The notes: generated by a model not told the origin, from the letters alone. A stretch of DNA of 64,000 nucleotides from an uncultured Clostridia bacterium (GCA_944368925.1 CALVXG010000001.1:310001-374000), one strand, 5' to 3'. Numbered from the stretch's first letter, positions 18,433 through 27,871 are shown. A program made the numbers and translations.

Positions 18433-18927
18433 TTAAATGGAGTAAAGCCCCGAAAGCCTCGACGTAAACGAATGGCAAAGCGCCACCGCCAGCGCGTCCG
18501 CCGCGTCGTCCGGCCGCGGAATCCCTTTCAGATGCAGAAGATTCGCCGTCACGACCTGGATCTGCCGCTTTTCCGCCTTTCCGTACCCCGTCAGCGCCTG
18601 CTTGATCTGCATCGGCGTGTACTCAAAAAGCCGCCCGCAGCGCTTCACGCACGTCAAAAGCGCCACGCCGCGCGCATGCGCCACCGCCATGCCCGTCGTG
18701 ACGTTCTTGGAAAAAAACAGCTCCTCAACCGCCACTTCGTCCGGACAGCACTTGTCCAGAAGTTTGTTCAATCCCTCTTCCAGGATCGCCAGCCGCGTCG
18801 GAAGCCGCTCTTCCTTCGGCGTCAGCACAACGCCGTAATCGCGCGCGGCTACATTGCCCCGCGCATCCTTTTCCAGGACCCCGTACCCCAACGTGGCAAG
18901 CCCCGGATCAATTCCCAAAATAATCAA
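18433..18927 (-). CDS. ruvC: Crossover junction endodeoxyribonuclease RuvC
   Basis: 164 residues, normal length. RNase H-like catalytic acids are in IILGIDPGLATLGYG (first Asp), VAVEELFF (Glu) and PDDAADALAVALCH (last Asp pair). RuvC resolves Holliday junctions held by RuvAB. It is the first gene of the ruvC-ruvA-ruvB-queA-HD-tgt operon. The upstream 183 nt is shared with divergent argH. The yebC gene that often precedes ruvC is not here. Confidence 0.97.
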   Translation of the reverse strand: MIILGIDPGLATLGYGVLEKDARGNVAARDYGVVLTPKEERLPTRLAILEEGLNKLLDKCCPDEVAVEELFFSKNVTTGMAVAHARGVALLTCVKRCGRLFEYTPMQIKQALTGYGKAEKRQIQVVTANLLHLKGIPRPDDAADALAVALCHSFTSRLSGLYSI

Positions 18928-18954
18928 TTTTCTGTCTCTTTTTCGTAAAATAAC

Positions 18955-18983
18955 TTGAATTTTTCCGCAAAATATATTAAAAT
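18955..18983 (+). promoter_or_regulatory. Possible promoter for argH
   Basis: Plus-strand TTGAAT (18955-18960), 17-base spacer, TAAAAT (18978-18983). It would give a leader of about 120 nt before argH. No arginine-repressor box was convincing. Confidence 0.45.
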
Positions 18984-19110
18984 AAGATTGAGCGTGGGTT
19001 TATACTTTCACAAACTCCGCCCTGCGGCAATACTTTACTTCATTATTTTAAAGTTTTCGCCCGAATAAGTCAATCGAAATAGGCTTAAAAAAGTTACGGA
19101 GAGTTAAATT

Positions 19111-20493
19111 ATGAAATTGTGGGAAGGACGTTTTACACAGCCGAGCGCAAAAAGCGCCGATGATTTCAACCAGTCGCTTTCTTTCGACTACAAATTGTAT
19201 TGGCATGATATCCTCGCAAGCATCGCGCACGTCAAGATGCTCGGAGAAACGCAGATCATCCCCAAAGAAAGCGCGGATAAGATCAGCGACACTCTCGTAA
19301 ACATTCTCGCCGACATCGAAAAAGGCAGCCTGCCCCTCGAAGGCGCGGAAGATATCCATACCTTCGTCGAACAGGAACTCACCAAACGCATCGGTGCGAC
19401 CGGCAAAATGCTGCACACCGCACGTTCGCGCAACGACCAGGTCGCTACCGACCTTCGCCTGTACGTGAAAGACAGCATCGTCAACGTCTGCGGCCACCTC
19501 AAAGCGCTCGTCAATACCCTTTTGAACATCGCAAACAACAACATTCAGTATATCATGCCCGGCTATACCCATATGCGCAGAGCTCAGCCGATCTCCGTCG
19601 CTCAGTACATCAACGCGTACAGCGAAATGTTCCTGCGCGACATCGAACGCTTCACCGACTGCTATAAACGCACCGACGTGATGCCCCTCGGCAGCTGCGC
19701 CATGGCGGGCACCGATTTTCCCATCGACCGCAGAATGACCGCAAGTTTGCTGTCCTTCTCGGAAATTTCCCAGAACTCCATCGACGCCGTCTCCGACCGC
19801 GATTTCGTCGCAGAGTACATCTTCTGCTGTTCCACGGTCATGGCGCACCTGTCGCGCTTCTCCGAGGACATCATCTACTACTCCTCCGACGAATTCGGCT
19901 TCATCGATATTTCGGATAAGTATTCCACCGGCTCGTCCATCATGCCGCAGAAAAAGAATCCCGATATCCCCGAACTCGTGCGCGGAAAAACGGGCAGAGT
20001 CTACGGCGATCTCACCGCGATTCTCACCGTCATCAAGGGTATTCCCCTCTCCTACAACAAAGACCTGCAGGAAGACAAAGAAGCCCTCTTCGACGCCGAA
20101 TCGACCGTTTTGGGCTGTCTCGGAATCTTCAACGAGCTTTTACAGAACATTTCTTTCGATACGCGCAAAATGCGCAACGCCGCGGCGGGCGGGTTCTCCA
20201 CCGCGACCGACATCGCGGACTACCTCGTCCAGAAAGGCATGCCCTTCCGCGACGCACATGCCGTCACGGGACAGATCGTGCGCTACTGCATCGAAAACAA
20301 CAAGACGCTGGACAAACTCGACCTGTTCGTTTACCAGCAGTTCTCCTCCCTCTTCGACGAAGAGATCCTGCAGCGCGTGCGCGTGAACAAATCGGTGGAA
20401 GCGAGAAAAGTCATCGGCGGCAGCGCCAGAAGCGCCGTGCGCGAAAATATCCGCTCCATCACCAAGCGCCTCAACAGAATGTTCAAAGAATAA
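19111..20493 (+). CDS. argH: Argininosuccinate lyase
   Basis: 460 residues. It begins MKLWEGRFTQPSAKSADDFN, typical of ArgH. The fumarase/aspartase superfamily signature TGSSIMPQKKNPDIPELVRG lies near residue 280, and TARSRNDQVATDLRLYVKD near residue 107 carries the substrate-binding loop. The enzyme splits argininosuccinate into arginine and fumarate, the last step of arginine synthesis. It stands alone: no argG or other arg gene is in the window. GGAGAG precedes the ATG by seven bases, and a very strong terminator follows. It is one of the few plus-strand genes here. Confidence 0.97.
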   Translation: MKLWEGRFTQPSAKSADDFNQSLSFDYKLYWHDILASIAHVKMLGETQIIPKESADKISDTLVNILADIEKGSLPLEGAEDIHTFVEQELTKRIGATGKMLHTARSRNDQVATDLRLYVKDSIVNVCGHLKALVNTLLNIANNNIQYIMPGYTHMRRAQPISVAQYINAYSEMFLRDIERFTDCYKRTDVMPLGSCAMAGTDFPIDRRMTASLLSFSEISQNSIDAVSDRDFVAEYIFCCSTVMAHLSRFSEDIIYYSSDEFGFIDISDKYSTGSSIMPQKKNPDIPELVRGKTGRVYGDLTAILTVIKGIPLSYNKDLQEDKEALFDAESTVLGCLGIFNELLQNISFDTRKMRNAAAGGFSTATDIADYLVQKGMPFRDAHAVTGQIVRYCIENNKTLDKLDLFVYQQFSSLFDEEILQRVRVNKSVEARKVIGGSARSAVRENIRSITKRLNRMFKE

Positions 20494-20512
20494 AACAATC
20501 GGCAAATATTGC

Positions 20513-20555
20513 AAATCCGCCGTCCGCAAATGTTTTGCGGACGGCGGATTTTTTT
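20513..20555 (+). terminator. Terminator of argH, between convergent genes
   Basis: A perfect 18-bp stem (AAATCCGCCGTCCGCAAA and complement) with a TGT loop, followed by TTTTTTT. The core GTCCGCAAA/TTTGCGGAC recurs in the pgi terminator at 53801-53831. The convergent ABC permease gene ends at 20589. Confidence 0.93.
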
Positions 20556-20588
20556 ACTTTGCGCGCAACGAAAACTGCGCCGATAAAT

Positions 20589-21770
20589 TTATTTATTGAA
20601 CATGACCCTCTCGCTTTTGAACATTTTCGTGAGGAGCAAGACCAGCAGAACGATGTATACCGCATTGCTCGCGAGCGTGACCAGAAGGCAGAGGGGCGAA
20701 AACTGCATGGAAAAGATCTGCGCCATGACCTGGACGCAATTATAGATCGGGATAAAGAACACGGGCAGGGCGCTGACCGTACCGAACATCATGGAAGAAA
20801 GGCCGAGCAGCATGACCAGGATCATGACGGGGACGGCAAAGGTCGTCGCCTCTTTCACGCTCTTGGCGAACGCCGACAAGATGGAAATGAGGGAAACGAT
20901 GAGTAAAACTGCCGAAAGCATCACGGCGAACAGGGCGACGTACGCGCCCGCCGAATAGGCCGCAAACATATCTCCGATGCTCCCGCCCATCAGTTTCGGC
21001 ATGGACAAAAAGGTACCGATAAACGAACCGATCGCCGACAGCGCCGACAAAACCGAAAGCGATGCGATCTTTCCGATGACCAGCTCGCTCCGCTTTATGG
21101 GCGTAACCAGAAGCGTTGCGATCGTGCCGCGCTCCTTCTCCCCCGCGATCGACTCGGGTGCGATGCCCATGCACGCGGAATACAAAAACGTCAGAATCAG
21201 GAAGGGAAGAAGCATCGAATAATAGGACGCCGTCGCCTCCTGCGCCGTCGAAACGTCGCCGCTCTGCGTGTAATTGATATTGAAAAGCCCGCTCAACGCG
21301 TCCTCCGTCTGATCGAACAGCGACGTCACCGCGCTGTACGCCGAAAGCGACTGCGTATCCGCCGAATTGTACCGCACCGTAATCTCCGGCCGCTCCTGTG
21401 CAGGTTTTCCGACCGCGATCTCCTCGTCAAAATTTTCGGGAAACACGATCAGAACCTGAAACTCCCCTGCTTTCAGCTGCGCCGTGAGCGCGTCGACCGA
21501 TTCCTGCGAATTGTCCTCCACCGTCTCGAATTTCAGTCCAGAAGAATTTTCGGAATCTGCGGACGCCTGTTCGAAAATCGGCGCAAACACCGCGGAAGGG
21601 TTTACGACTTTGACCGTCGAAATTTTATCCCCTTCATAAAACGCCGACCCCAACAGCGAATACAGGACAAAAATCAAAAGTCCCGGCAGAATCAGCGTCC
21701 CGATCACCAGCCGCTTGTCTTTGAAAAAACGCGCAAATTCTTTGCGGACGATCGTCAGTATGTTCTTCAT
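20589..21770 (-). CDS. ABC-2 type transporter permease (NatB-like)
   Basis: 393 residues: one N-terminal transmembrane helix (about 21-43), an extracytoplasmic domain to about residue 185, then five helices. The sequence SIAGEKERGTIATLLVTPIKRSELVIGK is split here across the conserved ABC-2/NatB coupling region (GEKERGTIATLLVTPI), which contacts the ATPase. The first 30 residues (IVRKEFARFFKDKR) also fit NatB. The ATP-binding partner is immediately upstream and its stop overlaps this ATG. Family members export sodium, antibiotics or other small molecules; the substrate is not visible. Confidence 0.9.
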   Translation of the reverse strand: MKNILTIVRKEFARFFKDKRLVIGTLILPGLLIFVLYSLLGSAFYEGDKISTVKVVNPSAVFAPIFEQASADSENSSGLKFETVEDNSQESVDALTAQLKAGEFQVLIVFPENFDEEIAVGKPAQERPEITVRYNSADTQSLSAYSAVTSLFDQTEDALSGLFNINYTQSGDVSTAQEATASYYSMLLPFLILTFLYSACMGIAPESIAGEKERGTIATLLVTPIKRSELVIGKIASLSVLSALSAIGSFIGTFLSMPKLMGGSIGDMFAAYSAGAYVALFAVMLSAVLLIVSLISILSAFAKSVKEATTFAVPVMILVMLLGLSSMMFGTVSALPVFFIPIYNCVQVMAQIFSMQFSPLCLLVTLASNAVYIVLLVLLLTKMFKSERVMFNK

Positions 21771-22540
21771 TGCTCCCCCGCCGTCTCCTTGTAAATTTCA
21801 AAAAACGCGTCTTCCAGCGTCTGCCCGCCGCGTATCTCCTCCAATGTCCCTTCCTTTACCATCTTGCCGCCGATGATCACTCCGACGCGCTCGCACAGCT
21901 TTTCCACCAGCGAAAAAATATGCGTCGAAATGATGATGCTCTTCCCCTGTTCGCGAAGTTCTGCCAGAAAATCTGTCACCACCTTCGCCGTCAGAACGTC
22001 CAGCCCGTTCGTCGGTTCGTCAAACACGATCACCTGCGGATCGTGAATGATCGAGATCACCAGCGAAACCTTTTGCTTCATGCCCGTGGAAAGATCCCCC
22101 ACTTTCACTTCCGCAAAGCGGTCTATCCCGAATTTCTCAAACAGCTCCCGACGCCTTTTTTGTATAACGTCCTCCGATAATCCGTGCAAATTTCCGAAAA
22201 ACGTGAAAAGATACGCGGGCGTGAAAAAGTCTTCCAGCTTCAGCTCGCTCGTCAGAAAACCGATCGACGCGCGAACCTTTTCCGCCTCGCGCGAAACTTC
22301 GTGACCCGCTACGTACGCTTCCCCCGAATCTGCTTTGATCAGCGTCGCCAGTATGCGCAGCATCGTCGTCTTTCCCGCTCCGTTCGGCCCCAAAAGACCG
22401 TAGATCTGCCCTTCGTATGCCGTAAACGTCAGCCCGTCCAGCGCCACTTTTTTGTTGCTGTGCGTCTTTTCGATCGCCATCTGCCGCCGCGACAGCGTGA
22501 ACGTCTTCCTTACGTTCACGGCGCGTATCATTTCCCGCAT
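21767..22540 (-). CDS. ABC transporter ATP-binding protein (NatA-like)
   Basis: 257 residues from MREMIRAVNVRKTFTLS. Walker A is GLLGPNGAGKTTMLR, the signature is DLSTGMKQKVSLV and Walker B is VIVFDEPTNGLD, followed by the switch histidine STHIFS. Between strands is an insert, RRQMAIEKTHSNKK. The start at 22540 follows AAGGGAAGGG; a start seven codons upstream is possible. The stop overlaps the permease ATG, so the two are coupled. A perfect consensus promoter (22575-22603) drives the pair. Confidence 0.93.
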   Translation of the reverse strand: MREMIRAVNVRKTFTLSRRQMAIEKTHSNKKVALDGLTFTAYEGQIYGLLGPNGAGKTTMLRILATLIKADSGEAYVAGHEVSREAEKVRASIGFLTSELKLEDFFTPAYLFTFFGNLHGLSEDVIQKRRRELFEKFGIDRFAEVKVGDLSTGMKQKVSLVISIIHDPQVIVFDEPTNGLDVLTAKVVTDFLAELREQGKSIIISTHIFSLVEKLCERVGVIIGGKMVKEGTLEEIRGGQTLEDAFFEIYKETAGEQ

Positions 22541-22574
22541 AAACAGTCCCTTCCCTTGCAAATTTCATGTTCCA

Positions 22575-22603
22575 TTATAAAAGATTTTACCCGCCTTGTC
22601 AAG
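22575..22603 (-). promoter_or_regulatory. Promoter for the NatAB-like pair
   Basis: Minus-strand TTGACA (22603-22598), 17-base spacer, TATAAT (22580-22575): a perfect sigma-A consensus. It faces away from the promoter at 22656-22685. Confidence 0.88.
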
Positions 22604-22655
22604 CTGAACCCGCATACCCGCAGAACATTTTCACATTTATCCGCTCCCCGATCAC

Positions 22656-22685
22656 TTGACGGAATTGTCACCGTTATAGTATAAT
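22656..22685 (+). promoter_or_regulatory. Promoter for the ABC ATPase/permease fusion gene
   Basis: Plus-strand TTGACG (22656-22661), 18-base spacer, TATAAT (22680-22685), 32 nt before the ATG, with AAGGAG in the leader. Confidence 0.85.
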
Positions 22686-22717
22686 GAATCAGCATATTAT
22701 CATGAAGGAGTTGTAAG

Positions 22718-25700
22718 ATGCTGGAAATTAAAAACCTCACAAAGGTTTATAAGACAAAAGGCGGCGCTCCCGTCCGCGCTCTGGACGGAGTTTCCATCAC
22801 TTTTGAAGAAAAAGGCATGGTCTTTCTGCTCGGTAAATCCGGAAGCGGTAAATCGACGCTTCTGAACCTGTGCGGCGGACTCGATTTCCCCGATTCGGGA
22901 GAAATCATCATAAAAGGCAGGAGCAGCAAGGACTTTTCGCAGTCGGATTTTGACAGTTACCGCAATACGTTCATCGGTTTTGTGTTCCAGGAATACAATA
23001 TTCTCAACGAATTTTCCGTGGAAGACAACATCGCTCTGGCGCTCGAATTGCAGGGCAAAAACAAGGACAAAGCGCGCGTTCAGGAAATTTTGAAACAGGT
23101 CGAACTGGAAAACTTCGCAAAGCGAAAGCCCAATACCCTTTCCGGCGGTCAGAAACAGCGCGTCGCCATCGCCCGCGCTCTCGTGAAAAATCCCGAAATC
23201 ATCATGGCGGACGAGCCGACGGGCGCCCTCGATTCCAATACAGGAAAACAGGTGTTCGATACCTTGAAAAAATTGTCGGCAGACAAACTCGTCATCGTCG
23301 TTTCCCACGACCGCGAATTCGCCGAAATCTACGGCGACCGTATCGTAGAACTCAAGGACGGGAAAATCATTTCCGACGTCACCAAAACACAGATCGCCGC
23401 CAGACAAACCAGCGATAACCTCGCCTTCATCGGAGACGATACCATCTCCGTCAAGGACGGCTCCGCCCTCGACGATTCCGATCTGAAACGCATCCGCGAT
23501 TTCCTTGCGTCCGCGCACGGAAACGTGCTCCTCTCCTGCGGCAAAAAGGAGATCGACGACTTCAAAAAGAGCGCACGTATCGACGAAAACAACGCGCGCG
23601 AAGCCTTCCGCGACACCCGCGAAGACGACATCGAAAAACACTTCTATACCCGCGAAGACAGCCGCTTCATACGCTCCAAACTTCCCGCAAGGCACGCCGT
23701 ACGCATCGGAGCAAGCAGCATGAAAGTCAAGCCGTTCCGCTTGTTCTTCACCATCCTGCTCTCTTTTGTCGCGTTCACCATGTTCGGACTGTTCTCGACC
23801 CTCACTTTTTACGATGCCAAAAGCGTTCACGCCGAAACCCTTATGCAGTCCGGCTATTCCTATTTGAATCTTGCAAAATACTATCGCTATACGCGGATCC
23901 AATACCAGGACGGAGAAGAAACCTGGCGCAACGAATATTCCGAAACGATCCGCTTTACTCCGGACGACGTGTCCAAATTTAAAACATCCTACGGCGATGC
24001 CGTCGGCGTTTTCAGCATGAACAACCGCGATTTGCAGATTCAGAATGCCGCTTACAACGAACAATCCAAATATTACTCCGCTACTTTAAAATATTTCGCG
24101 GAAGTAAACGGCGAAACAAGTATGTTCGAACTGCTGACCGACACAGACCTTTCTTCTCTCGGCGAAGATGATATCGTCATCTCTACATACCTGTTCGATT
24201 CTCTCGCTTTTTACGGACTCAAGGACGCAACGACAGCGACAAATATCACGCTGACAAATTATCAGGATGCCGTCGGAAAAGTCATCAATTTGCCCGACAA
24301 TATGTCATTCACTATAAAGGGAGTTTTCCGCAGCGACCTTCCCGCAAAATATGATCCTCTCAAAGATAAGAATAATGATGACAGAGATCTGGCCTATTCT
24401 TTGAGCAATGAACTGCAATCCGGCCCCTACTTTATGGCTCTTGTATCCGAAGCCTTCCGTGAAAAATACAATTCTCTCACACAATCCAATGATCAGCTTT
24501 ATAACCTTTTTACGGACTTCAATGAGTTCCAGGTCGCGAACGTAACCGACGATACATACTATCCCGACGAGCAAATTAATTATTTATACCGCTTTGCCCC
24601 TTTTACGCAAGAGAATCAGGCCGTTTTACAGAATGTTTACTTGTATGATTCCGGGAAAACGCAGCTCGCCGACGATGAGATCGTCATTTCTTTAAGCGCG
24701 ATCCAGGATTTACTCCGAAATTCCCCCGCACTGCAGGATATTTACACAACGATCCGAGATGAAAATTACGACAGAATTTGGCAGGAACTTGAACAGTCGC
24801 TGTATGAACAGTACTATAATTTCCATTATAATGAAATTATTTCCCAAAACCCAGATATGCCGATTGAAGAAGCCGAAAAGACAGCCGATGAATATGCTAA
24901 AAATGATCTTTCAAACAATCTCAGTTGGGAAGTAGATCAGGCGATCCAGAAATTATACGAGGAAGAAACCTCTGCTTTTTACAGCGCACTCGAAATACTC
25001 TGTTACGGCAGATTCTTTGATCCGGAAACCAATAAAGATACTACGGCAACCCAACAGCAATTACAGGAAGCACTGAATACGTTTATCTCTTTTATGGATA
25101 CTTACAACCTGAAATTGCCGAATCTGAAACTTACTTCGTCTAAAACCCAAATACCCTATAAGACTTTCAAAATTGCGGGTTTTGTCTACGGCTCAATTTC
25201 AAGCCAGGTATCTCAGAATGCTCTCGTTTCCCAAGCTACTTTTGACGAAATGTACGAACAGTACTCCTATGACGCGGAAACCGGCTATTCTCAGGTCACC
25301 ATTACCAATTACAAACCACTGCAAAACGAATATTACGATAACATTTTACTTTCTTTCCCCGATCGCGGAATTCTGAATAAATTGATCGAAGAAAGCGAAA
25401 TTCCCGACGAAAACGATACGTTCTATGCTCTCAATACGGCTGCTTCCGTAGCTCTGCTGAGTGTAAATGCCATCATACAGAGCCTGGAACAGGTCTTTTT
25501 GTGGATCGGCGTCGTCATGGCCGTCTTCTCCATGCTGCTCCTGTTTAACTTCATTTCCGTTTCCATTTCCTACAAGAAAAAAGAAATCGGAATCCTGCGC
25601 GCCGTCGGCGCCCGCAGTACGGACGTCTTCAAAATCTTTTTCTCGGAATCGGCTATCATTTCGGGGATCTGTTTCGTTCTCGCCGTCATCGCAAGTTTCA

Positions 25701-25882
25701 TCCTCTGCGACGTCCTGAACAACATGATCGCTTCCGCGCTGTCCGCTTCGCTGTTGGTGCTCGGGCCTTATTCCCTGCTCATCATGCTCGCCATCGCGAT
25801 CCTGACTTCCCTCATCGCAACCTTCCTGCCCGTCTACAGCATCGCGAAAAAGAAACCCGTGGAAAGCATCCGCGCTCTCTGA
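22718..25882 (+). CDS. ABC transporter ATPase fused to a MacB/FtsX-type permease
   Basis: 1054 residues. Residues 1-230 are the ATPase: LLGKSGSGKSTLLN (Walker A), FQEYNILNEFSVEDN (Q-loop), TLSGGQKQRVAIARAL (signature), and IIMADEPTGALD (Walker B), then SHD. A cytoplasmic linker of about 110 residues leads to helix 1 (about 341-363). A very large extracytoplasmic domain (about 365-915) follows, then three helices (about 924-948, 977-1001, 1014-1041) with the FtsX-type KKKEIGILRAVGA loop. This is the MacB fold; in monoderms such proteins act in peptide or antibiotic resistance or as mechanotransducers. No sensor kinase is adjacent. The segment coding for the outer domain (about 24050-25420) is visibly AT-richer than both ends. 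Confidence 0.92.
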   Translation: MLEIKNLTKVYKTKGGAPVRALDGVSITFEEKGMVFLLGKSGSGKSTLLNLCGGLDFPDSGEIIIKGRSSKDFSQSDFDSYRNTFIGFVFQEYNILNEFSVEDNIALALELQGKNKDKARVQEILKQVELENFAKRKPNTLSGGQKQRVAIARALVKNPEIIMADEPTGALDSNTGKQVFDTLKKLSADKLVIVVSHDREFAEIYGDRIVELKDGKIISDVTKTQIAARQTSDNLAFIGDDTISVKDGSALDDSDLKRIRDFLASAHGNVLLSCGKKEIDDFKKSARIDENNAREAFRDTREDDIEKHFYTREDSRFIRSKLPARHAVRIGASSMKVKPFRLFFTILLSFVAFTMFGLFSTLTFYDAKSVHAETLMQSGYSYLNLAKYYRYTRIQYQDGEETWRNEYSETIRFTPDDVSKFKTSYGDAVGVFSMNNRDLQIQNAAYNEQSKYYSATLKYFAEVNGETSMFELLTDTDLSSLGEDDIVISTYLFDSLAFYGLKDATTATNITLTNYQDAVGKVINLPDNMSFTIKGVFRSDLPAKYDPLKDKNNDDRDLAYSLSNELQSGPYFMALVSEAFREKYNSLTQSNDQLYNLFTDFNEFQVANVTDDTYYPDEQINYLYRFAPFTQENQAVLQNVYLYDSGKTQLADDEIVISLSAIQDLLRNSPALQDIYTTIRDENYDRIWQELEQSLYEQYYNFHYNEIISQNPDMPIEEAEKTADEYAKNDLSNNLSWEVDQAIQKLYEEETSAFYSALEILCYGRFFDPETNKDTTATQQQLQEALNTFISFMDTYNLKLPNLKLTSSKTQIPYKTFKIAGFVYGSISSQVSQNALVSQATFDEMYEQYSYDAETGYSQVTITNYKPLQNEYYDNILLSFPDRGILNKLIEESEIPDENDTFYALNTAASVALLSVNAIIQSLEQVFLWIGVVMAVFSMLLLFNFISVSISYKKKEIGILRAVGARSTDVFKIFFSESAIISGICFVLAVIASFILCDVLNNMIASALSASLLVLGPYSLLIMLAIAILTSLIATFLPVYSIAKKKPVESIRAL

Positions 25883-25923
25883 TTTTCGCATAGCTTACCC
25901 TTATCGGGAGAAACGAGAACCGA

Positions 25924-25960
25924 AAAGCGCCCGCGCTCTTATAGCGCGGGCGCTTTGATT
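25924..25960 (+). terminator. Terminator of the ABC fusion gene
   Basis: A 14-bp stem (AAAGCGCCCGCGCT and complement) with a CTTAT loop, followed by GATTTTCC, 41 nt after the stop codon. Confidence 0.85.
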
Positions 25961-26027
25961 TTCCGATGCGCCGCTTCACGGCGTTTCTTGTTTTTCTTAA
26001 AAACGGAATAAATTTTGCCCTGCCGAC

Positions 26028-26048
26028 AAACGCCGAAAGGCGTTTTTT
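26028..26048 (+). terminator. Small second hairpin with T-run
   Basis: Stem AAACGCC/GGCGTTT with a GAAA loop followed by TTT on the plus strand. It could back up the ABC terminator or, in reverse, end the amidohydrolase message, which stops at 26062. Confidence 0.5.
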
Positions 26049-26061
26049 CTTTCAAACGGCG

Positions 26062-26853
26062 TTATTCGCCCAGCAATTTCAGAGCGTTTTCAAAATAAAT
26101 TTTATTTTTCTGCCCCTGCGTGAACCCCATGCCTTCCAGATAGCGAACCGTGTTTTCGGGGGTATCCCACGGGCAATCTGTCCCGAACAGGACGCGGTCG
26201 AACCCGAACGCACGGATCGCACGCTCGCCCTGCCCTGCATCGAGGGAAAGCGCGGAAAAGCTCGTGTCCACATACACGCCCGTATCAGCAAGACTGTCCG
26301 CCGCGCGCTCGGTCATGTCCTGCCCGCCCAGGTGCGCCGCGACGATCTTCGCCTCGGGAAAACGTTCCCACACCCTGCGGAGCCGTTCGGGCGGCGTCTT
26401 GAAGGGAGGCTCGAACCCTCTGTCCGCTCCGCCGTGAAAGAGCATGATAAGCCCTAGTTCGGCGCATTTTTCATAGATCGGGAACGCCTTTTCGTCGTCC
26501 ACGTAAAAATTCTGGTATTCGTTGTGAAATTTAATGCCTTTGATCCCCGCAGTTTTTAGCCGCTTCAGCTCCGCAAGCGCGTTTTCCGAATCGGGATGCA
26601 CCGAACCGAACGGAATGATGCTCTTTTCCTGCAAAAGGGATATGGCAAAATCGTTAACGTGGCGCTCCGTCCGCGGCGAAACCGCTATGTTCAGCACCAC
26701 AAAGCGATCCACGCCCTGCTCTTTCATCAGCTTTTTCGTCGCCTCGACCGTGCCGTCCGTAAAGGGCGTCAGATGCGCGCGCGCCGCCAGCGACGAAACC
26801 GCACCCGCCGCCAGTTTATCCAAAAACGCGTGCGCGTGAAAATCGATCAGCAT
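26062..26853 (-). CDS. Amidohydrolase-2 family metal-dependent hydrolase
   Basis: 263 residues with the amidohydrolase TIM-barrel ligands in order: DFHAHAF (HxH) at residues 4-10, GIKFHNEYQ, MLFHGGADRG, AAHLGGQD and FGTDCPWDTPE near the C-terminus. This order matches the ACMSD/amidohydrolase-2 group, which includes decarboxylases and hydrolases; the substrate cannot be assigned. AAGGAGAGAGAA precedes the ATG. It follows the zinc-ribbon membrane protein gene by 11 nt and may be cotranscribed with it, although no functional link is apparent. Confidence 0.88.
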   Translation of the reverse strand: MLIDFHAHAFLDKLAAGAVSSLAARAHLTPFTDGTVEATKKLMKEQGVDRFVVLNIAVSPRTERHVNDFAISLLQEKSIIPFGSVHPDSENALAELKRLKTAGIKGIKFHNEYQNFYVDDEKAFPIYEKCAELGLIMLFHGGADRGFEPPFKTPPERLRRVWERFPEAKIVAAHLGGQDMTERAADSLADTGVYVDTSFSALSLDAGQGERAIRAFGFDRVLFGTDCPWDTPENTVRYLEGMGFTQGQKNKIYFENALKLLGE

Positions 26854-26864
26854 TTCTCTCTCCT

Positions 26865-27779
26865 TCAGCCTGCTTTGTACATATTCGCGGAAATCTTTTT
26901 CCGCTCCCGCAGATACGAAAAGACGGCATACACCGTGCCGATCGCGTCAAACACAAAGAGAAACACGGTGTTGAACAAAAATCCCCGCCTGTAATCGGCG
27001 TCCGATGCGATCTGCTCCCCGATTTTCGAAACGTCTCCGCCCGCCTGCACCAAAAGGCAGACAAAATACGCGGCTGCAAGCACCAGAAGGGACAAAATCG
27101 CCACCCCAATCACCTTAAACAAAGTATTTTTCCCGCCGAATTTGGCGTACAGCCACCCGCCGAGAAAGACGGCGACCGCCGCCCCCAGCGCCGCAAAATT
27201 CCACATGAAAAACAGGATCGCCGCCGCCGCGGCGCCGATCAGCGCGCCGCACAGCGCGCCGCCCATGCCCGCAAGTTTGTTTGCAGGCAGCGCCCGCTGC
27301 GCTTCCTCTTTGCGCCGCGCCGTTTCGTACGCACGGTCAAAACACGCACAATGCGCCGAAAAAGGTATCCCCGATTCGACCATCGGTACCGCCGTTTCGT
27401 CCAGCGCCGTACCGCAGTAAGGGCAGCTGTCCGCACCCGGAAACCCGTTCTTTTTCAGATACGACGTGATCTTATCCAAAATCTCTTTCACCTGGCGGAA
27501 TACGTGCGTATAGACCTGCGGGCTCACCATCAGTCCGATCCCCACGACCCCGTACGCCGAAAGTTTGAGCTCTTTCTTGTTCTTTTCCAAAAACTTTTCC
27601 AGATTTTCGTTCTTGCCGTCCGTGTCCGTCACCACCGTCACGAGACACGCGGGATTTCCCATCACAGAATACTTCACGTGGATACGGTAACCGTTGTACA
27701 CGCCGTAACAGCTCTTCTTGTCCGTTTCCAACCCGTATTCTTCTGCGAAATCTTTCATTGAATAGCGTTTGTTTTCCAT
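26865..27779 (-). CDS. Uncharacterised zinc-ribbon membrane protein
   Basis: 304 residues, not recognised. Residues 1-115 are soluble with alternating charged strands. A treble-clef-like cysteine cluster follows (SCPYCGTALDE, then AHCACF). From about residue 168 there are four or five hydrophobic segments, the first Gly/Ala-rich (GALCGALIGAAAAAILFF), and a basic C-terminus. The layout (soluble domain, Cys cluster, membrane bundle) suggests a membrane-anchored sensor or scaffold, but this is inference from topology only. GGGGAG lies 13 bases upstream of the ATG. It lies between dinB and the amidohydrolase on the same strand. Confidence 0.75.
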   Translation of the reverse strand: MENKRYSMKDFAEEYGLETDKKSCYGVYNGYRIHVKYSVMGNPACLVTVVTDTDGKNENLEKFLEKNKKELKLSAYGVVGIGLMVSPQVYTHVFRQVKEILDKITSYLKKNGFPGADSCPYCGTALDETAVPMVESGIPFSAHCACFDRAYETARRKEEAQRALPANKLAGMGGALCGALIGAAAAAILFFMWNFAALGAAVAVFLGGWLYAKFGGKNTLFKVIGVAILSLLVLAAAYFVCLLVQAGGDVSKIGEQIASDADYRRGFLFNTVFLFVFDAIGTVYAVFSYLRERKKISANMYKAG

Positions 27780-27871
27780 TTATAAAGTCTGCTCCCCGTC
27801 TGCGTTTTTCTGCCGTTTCACGCCCCGTTCTCCGAAAAAACATGGGACGTATTGCCGTTTTTCGTACCGTT

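Noticed and set aside
18984..19110. argH leader as an arginine-repressor target or riboswitch
   Set aside because: No ArgR-like palindrome pair or conserved riboswitch core could be matched.
26403..26420. GGCTCGAACCCTC, resembling a tRNA T-arm
   Set aside because: It lies inside the amidohydrolase gene and has no acceptor, D or anticodon stems around it.
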